DNA of 64,000 nucleotides. Source: Adiantum capillus-veneris (lineage: Eukaryota; Streptophyta; Polypodiopsida; Polypodiales; Pteridaceae). The position numbers and the translations under genes were made by a program. The notes beneath the pieces were generated by a model. That model was not told the origin of the DNA and did no database searches. It saw nothing but the letters and a program-made list of their open reading frames with translations. Where the stretch lies: assembly GCA_014529385.2 (NCBI GenBank), contig CM043952.1, positions 52,199,119 through 52,263,118 on the forward strand, read 5' to 3'. Within the stretch, counting starts at the first letter, position 1. Every line of letters starts with the position of its first letter. This document shows, in pieces, positions 20,636 through 32,919 of the stretch.

Positions 20636-23300
20636 TAATATGATTTCGCAAGAGGAGACTGAGTCACAACAGATGGGACGTGATTTTTATGCTTGAAGGC
20701 GTCCATTTCAACGAGAAAACCACAGAGGTGGCCATCGCCATAATATTTTCTCTTGTCTCAAATTTCCTAATAAGCAATGTTCTTACTGTAATAGAAATGG
20801 CCATACTGAAGATGATTGTTGGGCACGTCAATATGATGAAGAACACAATATTATCACGAAATAACCATGTTTATCTAGAGACTCGTCTTATTCTTCTTGT
20901 GAATATTGTGGACGATCTAATCATCCCACTCATATGTTCTATAAGCATCGATTCGACACAGATGGTAATAGAGCATATGCTACTAAACATCGAAACAACA
21001 TTTTACCAGAAACAAGCTGCGTCCTATGTTCAGTTTCTCCGGACAAAATACTTAATGTATGTGATGGATCACTTTTTATTGTCGATTTTGGTGCTACAGG
21101 AAATATGACATATCAATCTAAGTGGCTCCATAACTATCATCCACTACTAGTTCAACGTGTTGTTTATCTTGTTGATGATACTACTTGTCAGGTAAAGGGT
21201 ATTGGAGATTTATATCTTGGTACCTTATCCTCTTCCACTCGAATTTTGTGAAGAATATTACATATACCAAATCTTCAACGTAATCTTCTTTCATTTGCTA
21301 GACTTGTTGATCTTGGTCTGTTTGTTGGATTTGATCATACCAAATGCCGAATTGAGAAAGATGGATAGACTGTAGCCACTGCTCCTCGAAACGGTAATTT
21401 GTTTGAACTCTCTCTCAACGATGCTGTAGAAAATGTTGTCACTGCTCCAAGTGATCATGATTGCAAAGTATGGCATCACCATTTTGTTCATGCTAATTTC
21501 TCAAAACTCCTTGATCTTCAACGTCAAGATCTTGTTCATGGCATGGATCTTAAAGCCCATCCCCATATGGGAATTTGTGAATTTTGTGCTCTTGAAAAAC
21601 ACACTCGTAAACCTTTTCCTCTTTCAAATACAACTCATTCTCATGACACATTGGATCTTGTTCATACTGATATAGGTGGACCTCTACCTTCTTAGAGATC
21701 ACAATATCGCTACTTCATTACTTTCATTGATGATTTCTCAAGGTATACGACTGTATTTCTACTTAGACAAAAATATGAAGCCTTATTTATTTTCAAACAG
21801 TTCTGCAAGGCTGCGGAACTTCAAACTGGTCGTCGCCTCCATATTTGCCTCAACAAAACAGTGTTGCTGAACGAAAGAATCGCACTATTCTCAATGTTGT
21901 AAGATGTATGCTGATTCATTCTGGCTTATCTCGTGTTTTCTGGGCTGAAGCTACTTTGACAGCAGTATTTATTCAGAATCATCTTCCTACTACTGCACCC
22001 TCTGGTAAGATACCCATCACAGCATGGACAGGTGAAATTCCTTCTGTATCTCATTTTCGAACCTTTGGATGTATTGCTTATATTCATGTTCCCAAAGAAA
22101 CATGAACCAAGATTGATGCTCCTCGTCTCAAAGTTATTTTTATTGGATATTCTGACACTTCCAAAGGCTACAAATTCTATGACCCTTCCTCCAAGAAAGT
22201 AATTGTGAATCGTGATGCTACTTTTAACGAACAACTTATGGGAGGCTCATGGTCCATGGATGATTCTGATGATACTAAATCATTGCTTCAGGCTTTTCCA
22301 TTTCTTTCAGATGATGAAACTCTTCCTATAGAGAAACTTTCCTCTTCACACAAACATCCATTCCGAATGTTGCCAATGATGATATTGATATTTTTGTTGA
22401 TCTGCCTATTGATTTTGAACATGGCTCATGTCATGTTTATGATGACGATATTGCTGATAATGCTTTTTCTACTTTTGAAGATCCCGTTACTTATGATGAA
22501 GCTATCTCTTCACCACAAAAGGATCAATGGCAAGAGGCTATGGAAGCAGAGTACGATTCTCTTATCTCTAAAGGTACATGGATACTAACTGAATTACCTC
22601 CTGGTCGTACATCTATTAAATGTAAGTGGGTGTATAAGACAAAAGTAAAAGCAGATGGATCTTTTGACAAGTTCAAGGTGCATTTAGTTGCAAAAGGTTA
22701 CTCGCAAGTAGCTGGTGTAGATTATCAAGAGACTTTTTTACCAGTTGTTTCCATTACAATTGTTCGAGTTTTATTGGTATTTGCTGTTCAATTTGATTTA
22801 GAATCTCATCAAATGGATGTGCGAACTGCTTTTCTTAATGGTTACTCGGAAGAGGAAATTTACATGGAACAACCAGAAGGGTTTGTTATTCCATGTAAAG
22901 AAGACCTTGTTCCTCAACTCCACAAGGCACTATATGGTCGCAAACAAGCTTAGCGAGCCTGGTATAAAAATTTTGATCTTTTTCTCACCTCTGAAGGATT
23001 CATCTCTTGCTCTTCAGACACCAAATTATACATAAAATACCAAGGTAGCAATTTTGTGATTCTTGCTCTTTATGTGGATGAGACCATCCTTGTTTCCAAT
23101 GATTTTGGGATTTCTTCAGCAAGTGAAAAGGTTATTGTCTTCTGCATTTGATATGGTGGATCTTGGAGAGATTCACTCGTGTCTTGGCATTCAAATCCAA
23201 CGGAACTGTACAAAAGGTATTTTATTCCTTCGACAGTCAAAGTTTATTGCAGATACTATTCAAAAATTTGGTATGGAATTTGGTATAGAAAAGAGCAAGG
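20636..23300 (+). pseudogene. Copia 2 zinc knuckle, protease, integrase, RT
   Basis: In order: an intact CCHC knuckle (CSYCNRNGHTEDDC, about 20775) and a second Cys-rich motif (CEYCGRSNH); a protease relic reading DFGAT where DSGAT is expected; the integrase zinc motif (WHHHFVHAN...CEFCALEK) and first Asp (FIDDFSRY). A deletion of roughly 100 bp at about 21845 joins TGRRLH to PQQNSVAERKN and removes the second catalytic Asp. Then come TAFLNGYSEEEIYMEQPEGF and LYVDETILVS, where the RT YVDD box has become YVDE. Many stops and frameshifts occur. The frame dissolves at about 23300. Confidence 0.88.
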
Positions 23301-24109
23301 CCGGGCTAGGCAGTGTGGAAAGGAAGTCCAACTAGGGCAAACGGCCAGGGGCCATGCTATATAGTGGGTGGTTGGGAGGTGGACTCCTAGGTTCTAGTTT
23401 CCCTTGTCTAACAAAGCTAGGGGCAGGCTCCAATAATTTATCTCCCAACCTTAAAAATAAGGGAGGGGGTATCATATTTAGGGGGGGAGTGAGGAAAAGG
23501 AAAAATAAAAGGAAGTTTTTGTGTTTCAAAATCATGGCTTCCCAAAAGAGTCTTCCCTTAAACTTGTGAGTCAATAGCTATAAAGATACATACAAGAACT
23601 AACACTGCTTTGTGTCAATTGCTTGTTTTTTTAGTTCATTTGTTGAGGGATGCTTTGTGTCAGTTGCTTGTTTTTAAATTATAGTTCATTTGTTGAGGGA
23701 TGAAAGCTATAAAGAGTTTGTATCGATGAAAATTTAGATGGATAACCTGACACAACTTTATAACTATGTTTTTAAGTAATTTAAATGGGTTCAAATGCCG
23801 ACCGGGCAGTTTGAAAGTCAAAGTAATATACACTGAGTATACATCTAGTTATCAATAGTAGTGGTTCCTTGGTACGTTGCCAATCACCATGCTACACATT
23901 CTTTGACTATTTTTACTAAGTTAGAAAATGTGAGACCTAAATTTTATATGTAAGATAGGGGTATGATAGTTTTCTTCATCGATTGTCGTATAAGTGTAGA
24001 AAGGGGGCTCATATTCTCTAATATGAGTCATATATAGGGGTTTTATCAAAGTTGTCCACTCATACATGGCGTCCCATTTTGTAAATAGAGTGGATCCCCC
24101 AAGTTACTC
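23301..24109. other. Spacer with no recognisable gene
   Basis: The copia RT homology ends and a G-rich stretch follows (GGGAGGGGG at about 23460, GGGGGGGAG at about 23481), then AT-rich sequence. 'tgctttgtgtca.ttgcttgttttt' and 'ttgttgagggatg' occur twice (about 23605-23705), a short direct repeat. No frame or RNA gene is supported. Confidence 0.45.
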
Positions 24110-24302
24110 CCGAGGTACGTCCCCATATTAAATGATCAGTTTAACATGAGAAAATTGTTTGGGAGAATTAGATATTAGCTTTAATGAAATTACCTCTCTT
24201 GAAATCATAGTCATTAGTCTATTTTTTACCCTACGACAAAATTCTAGAATGGATGACTAGTCCATTTGGTGCTTGAGAGCCTTTGTTGTTGCAAGCATGT
24301 CT
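24110..24302 (-). repeat. Truncated end of gypsy family 2 LTR plus adjacent spacer
   Basis: On the minus strand this matches 35575-35830: the start of the family 2 LTR (words 'ccatattaaatgatca', 'gatattag') and the spacer between pol and LTR ('ttctagaatggatgactag', 'tccatttggtgcttgagagcc'). Homology ends at about 24110 on the left. On the right it is cut at 24302 by the LTR of element 3, whose TGTCT target copy is 24298-24302. It is the 3' end of the gypsy 2 copy whose pol now lies inverted at 24742-27655. Confidence 0.8.
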
Positions 24303-24741
24303 TGTAATAGGACTAGTCTTTGAAGTTCTTAAAGTCGAAAAGAATATAGTAGGGCATATCTTTCCTTAGCACGATTTGAAAGATTGTTGAATAGTCTATT
24401 AAATAGAGCTTATACGAATGAGTTGAGATATTAAGAGAGAACATATATTCTTTTTTTAAAATAATACACTAAAGACGGATTTGATAAAGATTAATGAATA
24501 ACAGATAGTCTGTCTATGAACAGTAAAATTGAGATTTTTATTAATATCAATGTTTTATATTTATGTGTTTTAGCTTAAAATGCATGGGTAGGCTTAAAAA
24601 AAGTTGTAAAAGTAGTGGAGACCCAAAAATAGAGGTTTTATGAGTCGCAACCTAAAAGTTGTGTTTTTAGCCAAACAAAGACGTTTTTCGCAGTTCTGTC
24701 CACGATGCCTTGTAGACCATACTTATTCCCGTCGTTTTGAG
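24303..24741 (+). repeat. Displaced first 439 bp of the element 3 LTR
   Basis: TGTAATAGGACTAGTC... matches, in reverse complement, 28550-28988 at the same length (439 bp) with about 15 differences. It starts exactly at the LTR start, preceded by TGTCT. At 24741 it breaks into gypsy 2 protease sequence (CCTGTTTCTACTCACAAC). This is one breakpoint of the inversion described in the findings; the missing rest of this LTR is 32920-33555. Confidence 0.9.
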
Positions 24742-27655
24742 CCTGTTTCTACTCACAACTTCATATCCATTGAGTTGGCCACCACCAAGCTAGGCATCCA
24801 AGACTATGAGATGGGATATGTTCTACCTCTTGATGGTGCTTTCAAAGGACAAGAAGTCTCAGTCACTCCCTTAATTGGGAAATTGAGGCTCCATGTCCAA
24901 AGCTATGTGGACAACGAGGATTTCTTCATCTCTCCTCTCAAGAATGAGGATGTAATCCTAGGGGCACCATGGTTTGATTGCATGGCTGCCAATGTTAAAT
25001 TCCTTGAAAGACAAATTTGATTTAGGTAAAGAGAAAGATATGTACATAGATGCTAAGCCTATCGGGTAGCACCATACCCATTATACATAAGCAAGATTTT
25101 GATAAGTCAATAAAGAGCTCTATTTTTGTGTACATGATTTTTGTTAAAGACTCTCAAAATGAACCTAATGTTTTAGCAAAAGAAGATATATGGAATCAAA
25201 AAGAATAAGAGTTATCTAATTTCCTAAATGGATGCCAAGATGTTTTTATTGATGACATCCCTTGTGAGCTACCTCTCAAACGAGGGGATGAAGAGCATGC
25301 AATTGAGCTTATTCTAGGAAGCTCACCGCCTAATAAACCTCCTTGTTGAGTTTCCCAAGCTCAACGAGAGGAGATTATGCGGCAAGTGCATGAGTTGGTT
25401 GAGAAATGCATGGCTAGGCCTAGCTCATCTCCATTTTTTTCACGAGTTCTATTAGTGAAAAATAAAGATGGCACATATCATATGGGTGTTGACTATAGAG
25501 CACTAAATAGGATCACTATCAAGAATAGGTTTCATATTCCATGGGTAGAAGACCTATTTGATAAGCTACAGGGTTCAACCTACTTCAATAGGATTGACCT
25601 AAAATGTGGCTATCATCAAATAAGTATAGTTGATCAAGACATTGTAAAAACCGCATTTTGCACTCGTTTAATCTTTATGAGTATATACATTGTCATGCCT
25701 TTTGGCTTGACCACTACGCTAACCACATTCAATCGTCTGATGGAGAAGCTATTCAGGCCTCACCGAGGAGTGTTCTTTGATGATATAATCATATACTCTA
25801 ATTCAATAGATGAACACAAGAAACACCTCCAAATAATATTTCAAGTTTTACGAGAGAATAAGCTTTATATAAATCAAAAGAAAAGTGATTTTTTATTACA
25901 AGAACTTCAGTATTTAGGTCACATTATCTCTTAAGATGGCGTCCAAATGGATCCATAAAAATAAGAGGTAATAAAAGGATGGCCTTATCTAAGGAATCTG
26001 AATGAACTCAGAAGCTTCATAGGTATGTGTGCATATTATAGATGCTTCATAGAAAAGTTCTCACGAATTGCGGGACCATTACATGACCTAACAAAGAAAA
26101 ACATTAGGCATATATGGTCCACCAAGGAGAAAAATGCTTTTGAAAAGATTAAAGAGAAGCTTATCTCTCAGCCTATGCTTACACTTCCGCATATCTCAAA
26201 GCTATTTGAGGTCCTTTCATAGGCTATGGCATGCCCAATTTTAAATATGTGATTTCAGCCCTTGCACTAGGGAAGAAGGAAGAACCATTTACCTTACAAG
26301 ATGGTTATCTTTTCTATGGAAACACGCTATGTGTTACTAACTCACTTCATGAGAAAGTAATGTATGAATCTCATGCTCCTCCTTATGCGGGGCATAGAGG
26401 GATTCAATAAACCCCAAGGGGGATAGAAACATACTTCTATTGACCTGCCATGAAAGAAAACATACAAGAGTATGTTTCAAAATGTGTGGTATGCCGAAAG
26501 ACGATTTTGATAGAGGGAAGCAACCTAGATTGCTCCAACCTTTTCCAAACCTAATTCACCATGGGAGAGAATATCCATGGATTTTATCTTTGGATTTATA
26601 AGTCTATCCATGGGAATACAAGAATATGGATGATAGTGGATAGGTTTAGCAAACAAGCGCATTTCATACCTGTCAAAAAGACTATCAAGGCCCACCAAAT
26701 GGCAACCCTCTTTTTATTACAAATCTTCAAGTACCACGGCTTGCCAACCTCCATAGTGTCGGATAGAGATCCTGGAAGGACCAATAATTTCTAGAAGGGT
26801 CTCTTTGAGAATTTAGATACAAGGCTAAACTTCTCTTTGGCCTATCGCCCGCAAACGGATGTCCAAAGTGAAATCTAGCCTAACAATTCTTGATCTACTA
26901 AAAGATTATGTCACAGAAGTAGATCAGAAGTCCCAATAGGAGAAGCACTTACCTTTAGTGGAGTATGATTACAATAACATGGTACATAATTCCACGGGAA
27001 AAGAACCTTTGGAGGTGATTGAGAGAAGATCAAAATGTCCCTTGCTACTCAAAGTACATGGGTTCTCTCTATAGATGAATATAGCAGAGACCTCCAAGAA
27101 TCTTTTTAAAAGATTAAGGATGCTATATCCATATCTCAACAAAGAAAAAAGGATACTGCTAATATGCAAACAAGAGCTCTAGCCTTTTAAAAAAATGATT
27201 GGATCTTAATAAAGTTTCCCAAGGCTTGATTAAGGCACATGACATGCAAGAATCTTACGGGACATCAAAAGTACAATGCTAATCTAGCAAAATGATACTA
27301 TGGTCCCTTTCAGATTCTTAGGCCGATTAATGAGATGGCCTATCAACTCATGTTGCCCAACCATTGGCACATACACAATGTTTTCCACACGAGCCTATTA
27401 AAGCCTTAGAAAGGAGAGCCACCTCAAGAAGCAACCATTGAAGACCCACCGGAGATCGAGGATCAAGAAGAGGTGCTGCAGCTCGAGTCCATTCTCCAAC
27501 ACAATGACAAGGTATTGAGAGTCCATAAGACTATCCACCGGCGATATATTATTAAGTTTTAAAATTATCCTTTTCAATATGCTAGATGGATGCAAGGCAT
27601 ACAATTAAAGGATAACCTAAACCTTGTCAATGCTTACAATGATTTCCTAGAGTAA
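24742..27655 (+). pseudogene. Gypsy family 2 pol, inverted segment, decayed
   Basis: Closely related to 42540-45785. It begins in the retropepsin (STHNFISIELATTKLG), then a segment GKLRLHVQSYV..EDVILGAPWF, then reverse transcriptase (25377-25934: SPFFSRVLLVKNKDGTYHMG, YFNRIDLKCGYHQIS, VFFDDIIIYSNS). RNase H is cut by a deletion at about 26216, which joins LPHISKLFEVLS to a segment of the post-RNase H linker. Integrase follows in pieces (RFSKQAHFIPVKKTIKAHQM), then the C-terminal chromodomain-like tail (YARWMQGIQLKDN), ending at 27655. Many stops occur. The segment lies on the opposite strand from its gag (33556-33939) because of an inversion. Confidence 0.88.
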
Positions 27656-27841
27656 CCAAGTGTAAATATGTATAAATGAGCAAAGTTTTTGTCTTATAAG
27701 ACTCTCGTTTTCTTTATTGTGCACAAATGTTAATTTGTATGCATGCTTAGGATCATTTTTGTGGAGACGACGTCTCTCGAACACCAAGTAGAGCTTGTCA
27801 CTCTACTATATGAAAGATTGATATGAACTAATGTGCAGACA

Positions 27842-28988
27842 TGTCACAGGAACCGAATAATAGAGATAGAGAGCAAAAGGTACAAAAAGAGATCTTTGTA
27901 TTGATGAATCTTTACAGACTTTTGATACAACAGAGGAGCAATTCAATATGGGCGCACTCCATTGTATGGAGCTCGAACCTCCCGACCACCCCCGAGCTTC
28001 AGTTCGCTTGCATGCACTGTCTCACTCGCACTCGCACTCGCACTCGCAGAAGAAGAGATCGGTGAATGATCCCCAAACGCACCATCCGTCGTTCTTTAAT
28101 TCTTCTTTTCCTCAAAAAGCATGCGGCTTCTCAAAATAGTCGCTTTTTTAGGCGTTCAATCAACTCGATTTCCGCACCAAGTATACCTGCGAGAATAAGA
28201 TAAGAACGTGATCACTAAGTGATCCGTAAAGGTTAGATTTTTATCATGACACTTTGCACAGATCCGGTTTCACAAACTGATTTCTGCATCGCCTACAAAA
28301 TAGTCAAAAGAACATACTCGTGCAACCAATTCAACATGATAATCAAAGTAAAAAAACATAATTATATACCTTCATAATCTCAATTGCAATACTCTACCAT
28401 GAAGAAACAATCCACTTCTTGGTTGATAGCAGGGAGAGCTGTATGATGTTGTATGTCTGTTTGTCCCTGTGTATACTACACTGCTGCTGTCTTCTGTTTG
28501 TTTTCATCATAACTTCTACAAACGAACTCAGAACAGAGCAATCCAGGTACTCAAAACGACGGGAATAAGTCTGTTCTACAAGGCATTGCGGACAGAATTG
28601 CGAAGAACATCTTTGTTTGGCTAAAAAGGCAACTTTTAGGTCGCGACTCATAAAACCTCTATTTTTGGGTGTCCACTACTTTTACAACTTATTTTAAGCC
28701 TACCCATGCATTTTAAGTTAAAACACATAAATATAAAACATTGATATTAATAAAAATCTCAATTTTACTGTTCATAGACAGAGTATCTGTTATTCATTAA
28801 TCTTTATCAAATCCGTCTTTAGTGTATTATTTAAAAAAAAGAATATATGTTCTCTCTTAATATCTCAACTCATTCGTATAAGCTCTATTTAATAGACTAT
28901 TCAACAATCTTTCAAATCGTGCTAAGGAAAGATATGCCCTGCTATATTCTTTTCGACTTTAAGAACTTCAAAGACTAGTCCTATTACA
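27842..28988 (-). repeat. 3' LTR of element 3 (complete, 1,147 bp)
   Basis: On the minus strand TGTAATAGG...CCTGTGACA. 27842-28471 matches 32920-33555 and 28550-28988 matches 24303-24741, both closely. It contains a short CTCGCA repeat run at about 28020-28050, which varies in length between copies. The AGACA to its left is one half of the target duplication. Confidence 0.93.
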
Positions 28989-29000
28989 TTCTCCCCTTAT
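28989..29000 (-). other. Polypurine tract of element 3
   Basis: Minus-strand GATAAGGGGAGAA lies directly before the LTR start TGTAATAGG. Confidence 0.85.
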
Positions 29001-29028
29001 CAAAATTAACTCTGTCCTCAGAGTTGGT

Positions 29029-32000
29029 CTAAAGAGAGGAAAATTCTCTTTGCAAAACACTAAGATCAACCCATGATGCATCCTCTACTGGATAGTTCTG
29101 CCACTTAACCAAAACTTCCACAATGTCTCTATTTCTCAGATGTTTAAAACGCCTATCTAGTACTAAGTCTGGTTCTACAGTCAATGGTCCGTCATCTTTC
29201 AACTTAGAGTTGTTTTGTAAAACATGATGCACATTAGGAACATACTCACATGAAATACAGGATGCACTTTAACATGAGAAGGCAATTCCAATTTGTAAGG
29301 TAATGAACTAATGCACTTCAAAATTTTAAATGGCCCAGCAAATCATGGAGACAATCTTCTATCCTTTCCAAGAATTAAATGAGACTTCTCAGGAATGACC
29401 TTTAAGAAAACCATATCACTAGTTTCATACTCCACAACACGATGTTTCTTGTCATAATACAGTTTATGTCTCTTTTGAGATTCTCTAATATTCCCCTTGA
29501 TTTTGGCCAACTCGTTATCCATTTTCTCAAGCATCTCACGTGACAATTCTACCTTATTCCTCGAGCTAAGAAAATTTAGAGGTGTGGGACAGTTATAGCC
29601 ATACATTGCCTCAAACGGAGTCATCCTAATAGATGAATGATATGAACTGTTGTATGCAAATTCAACCAAAGGCAAATATTCATTCCAATTAGATTGGTTT
29701 TCATTGACATACATTCGTAACATATCTTCTAAAATACGATTCACTCTCTCCGTTTCCGCATCCGTTTGAGGATGGAAAGCATTAGACATGCGTAACTAGG
29801 TACCTGTAGAGTCAAAAGTCGCTCTCCAGAAATGAGAAGTGAACTTAGAATCTCTGTCAGACACTATTCTCTTCGGTATGCCATGCAAACGAAATATCTC
29901 TTTCATAAACAAGTATGCAATGGTCAATGCAGTATAAGTTATTTTTACAGGAAAGAAGTGAGCCTATTTTGTGAGTCTATCTACCACCACAAAGATCGAG
30001 TCATAGCCTCCACGAGTAGTAGGAAGTCTAATAATAAAGTCCGTGGATATAGACTCCCACTTCTGTAAAGGAATGTCTAAGGGTTGAAGGTCACCAGGCA
30101 TCCTCTTATGCTCAATTTTAACTTGTTGACATTGAAAGCATTCACGCACATAATTCTTAACATCCAATTTCATACGTGGCCAAAAGAATGAACTTTTAAT
30201 CTTTTCATATGTCTTACTCAATCCAGGATGACCAGAAAAAGGTGAGTTATGACACTCATGCAGAATTTGACTCTTAAAAGTAGAATTTGCAGGAATACAC
30301 AAGCGGTCATAATAATACAGATTTCCCTTATACAAGTGATATCTGTTCTCATATATCTCACCAATATTCTCACGCAAGAATTTCAAAATAGGCATGTAAA
30401 AAAAATCATTTTCAACTTCGGCATGTATCTCATCAACCAAATTGGATCGCACAACAGTCAACAAATTACACATGGACCTACGACTCAATGCATCTGCAAC
30501 TTTATTTTCTTTCCCACACAAACACTTCAAATCAAAGTCATACTCAGCCAGCAATTCAATCCATCTTCTTTCTTTTTTATTTAACAATGGCTGAGTGAAA
30601 ATATACTTCAAGTTTTGATGATCAGTACGCAATTCAAATTTTACACCAAGCAAGAGATGACGCCAATGCTTCAATGCATGAACAACAGCAAGCAATTCTC
30701 GATCATGTGTTGCATAGTTCAATTCATGTCGTCTTAATTTCCTAAACTCATATGCAACCACTCTTCCTTCTTGTGTCAAAACACAACCTAATTGTTCACC
30801 ACTAGCGTCACAGGACACAACAAATGGTTTGCCCATCTCAGGAACTTTTAAAACAAAATTTTCCGCTATTTTAGTCTTCAAGGTCTCAAAAGCAGTCTCA
30901 CAGCTAGAAGTCCACACAAAACCCTTGTCTTTCTTGGTCAATTCGCTCAAAGGACTTGCTATCTTAGAGAAATCTTTAACGTGTGCTCTCTCATATTGTG
31001 CTAGACCCATAAAGCTTCTTACATCTCTTACTAACATAGTCTTAACTTTATCAAGATCAATGTGAATCCCCTCTTTAGAAATCACTCTTCCCAAATACAC
31101 AATCTGATCCTTTGCAAAAGAATACTTACTTGCTTTGGCATACAATTTATGTTCACGCAAAACCTCAAATGTTTTCTTTAAGTGCAATGCATGATCTTCT
31201 TCATTCGTAGAATACACAAAATATTATCCAAGAATACCAGAATGAAGTCCTCAAGATACGGGTGAAAAATATTATCCAAGAATACCAGAATGAAGTCCTC
31301 AAGATACGGGTGAAAAATATTATTCATTAAGCACATGAAAGTTGCTGTTGCATTAGTCAAACCAAAAGCAAGAACACTAAATTCATAATGTCCATAACGT
31401 GTACGAAAAGAAATCTTTGGAATGTCCTCGGCCTTGATACGGATTTGATGGTAGCCAGAACGAAGGTCAACCTTTGAAAATATTTTGATACCACTCAAAT
31501 GACTAAGCAGTTCATCTATGTGAGGAAGAGGATATTTGTTCTTAATGGTATTTTTGTTTAATCCCCTATATTCGATGCATAACCTATATGTACCATCCTT
31601 TTTCTTTTGGAATAACACAGGACTACCCCAAGGAGATACACTAGGTTTAATGAAATCCTTTTTCAAAATATCATCAAGTTGTATCTTGACCTCTTTAAGC
31701 TCATCAATATTGAACTTGTACGGAGATCTGGAATAAGGTGTCGCTCTTGGATATAGATCTATGGCATGGTCTACCGCTCTAGGCAGAGGTATACCAGGAA
31801 GATCGTCTGGAACACATCCTTAACTTCATGTAAGAGATCCTCTATAAATTCTGGATTTGTCTCTTTATGTTTATCCCCAGATTCTTCTTTAATCTCATTA
31901 GCAAACACAAGCAACGTCTCACACTCTTATCTAAGTCACCTTATCAATTCCATTGCCAAAACTAGATTTAGAATCTCTTTCTTTCCACAAAGAGTGTGAC

Positions 32001-32314
32001 TTATCATCATCAAATGATTAAAGATATATTTTTCTTTCTTAACAATCAATCAAAATATGATTTTCAATGATCTAATTGATACCAATGATAACATCATGCA
32101 TATCAATGTTTATGTTATAGAAATCATCTTTATGATTTTGACTCTTCAAAGAAAAAAAAAACAAATTTTCTACTAACTCTTTCGTGAAACTATTATCACC
32201 ACTAGTTAAGTCCACAAGTCTTTTAACTTCTCGATTTAATTTCAAGTTTAATTTCTCAATCAATTTAGACAATAAGAAGCATTGAATACTATCCAAATCA
32301 ATTAAGAAATTCAA
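29029..32314 (-). pseudogene. Chromovirus pol of element 3
   Basis: Minus-strand order: protease relic (32072-32314, LIDLDS.. LVEKLNLK-like, active site lost); reverse transcriptase (31178-31666: [33 protein letters not shown]); RNase H and integrase N-terminal half in one 417-residue frame (29964-31217: VVSCDASGEQLGCVLTQEGR, DHQNLKYIF, KVADALSRRS, the zinc motif with HECHNSPFSGHPG and CFQCQQVK); the rest of integrase (29343-29789: FHPQTDAETERVNRILEDML, PFEAMYGYNCP); and a chromodomain (29029-29232: EVLVKWQNYPVEDASWVD). The RT active-site region is duplicated by a 48-bp tandem repeat (31223-31318), and FLDD reads FLDN in both copies. Stops and frameshifts separate the pieces. Confidence 0.93.
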
Positions 32315-32394
32315 ATTTTAATCTCAAATTCTACGCATAAATTTGATCTCACAGAAGCTTTCAAAGGACATATCAAAGACATAAAACATCACAA

Positions 32395-32895
32395 AGAAGG
32401 GGTAGATGACTTACCTTTATCGTACACATCGCCAAAAGTCTCCAATTGAGCCATCTTTGTACGTATTGTCTTATCGATCACCTTTCTTGAGCATTCGAAA
32501 GTCTCATGGTCGTGTTCTCGATATTGAAAGTATAATCCAAATCTTTGAGTTCTTCAATCCATGCTTCTAAATCTTCGCATATCTTTCTTATGCCATCAAA
32601 ATCTTTAAGCTTAGCCTTCGTTAAGAATGATTTGGTTGTCACTTCTCCCATATCGTCATCGTTTCTTTTGGCGGTACCCCAGTGCCACCACGATGATTAT
32701 TGTTTCCAGGTGGATTAGCATGGTTTTCACCTTCATGTTGGCCATCAAGGTCTACATAGATATCAAGCCCTCGTGCTCCTTTGCCCCTTAGAGCCTCAAC
32801 ACGCTCCCGATTTGCAATTTTCAGACCTTCTCATAGTCGCCGAATCAGGTCTTCTTGCTCCTTCATCCTCCTCTCGTATCCTTCCATGTCCAGAA
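32395..32895 (-). pseudogene. Gag remnant of element 3
   Basis: Minus-strand frames just inside the primer site give MEGYERRMKEQEDLIRRL and, further on, KLKDFDGIRKICEDLEAWIE, LDYTFNIENTTMR and RTKMAQLETFGDVY. These resemble the start of a gypsy gag. Stops interrupt it, and the capsid core and zinc knuckle expected before the protease at 32314 are missing, so gag is deleted internally. Confidence 0.6.
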
Positions 32896-32905
32896 TCAAC
32901 CGCTT

Positions 32906-32917
32906 GCTCTGATACCA
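32906..32917 (-). other. Primer binding site of element 3
   Basis: Minus-strand TGGTATCAGAGC two bases inside the LTR end (plus strand GCTCTGATACCA just before TGTCACAGG). It fixes element orientation and the LTR boundary at 32920. Confidence 0.93.
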
Positions 32918-32919
32918 AT

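Larger units (their letters stand above)
15922..23300 (+). mobile_element. Second Ty1/copia element, decayed, nested inserts
   Basis: An LTR-like start (15922-16074), a Met primer site and copia gag-pol pieces in order up to about 23300, where reverse transcriptase stops against unrelated sequence; no 3' LTR is seen. It was invaded by transposon A (17229-18572) and by a MITE (18854-20635) that holds transposon B. With the inserts removed, gag reads through both sites. The integrase has a deletion, and many stops and frameshifts are present. Confidence 0.88.

Noticed and set aside
28020..28050. CRISPR-like short direct repeats (CTCGCA)n
   Set aside because: A plain hexamer microsatellite inside an LTR, variable in length among copies (28020, 33100, 46570); no spacers.
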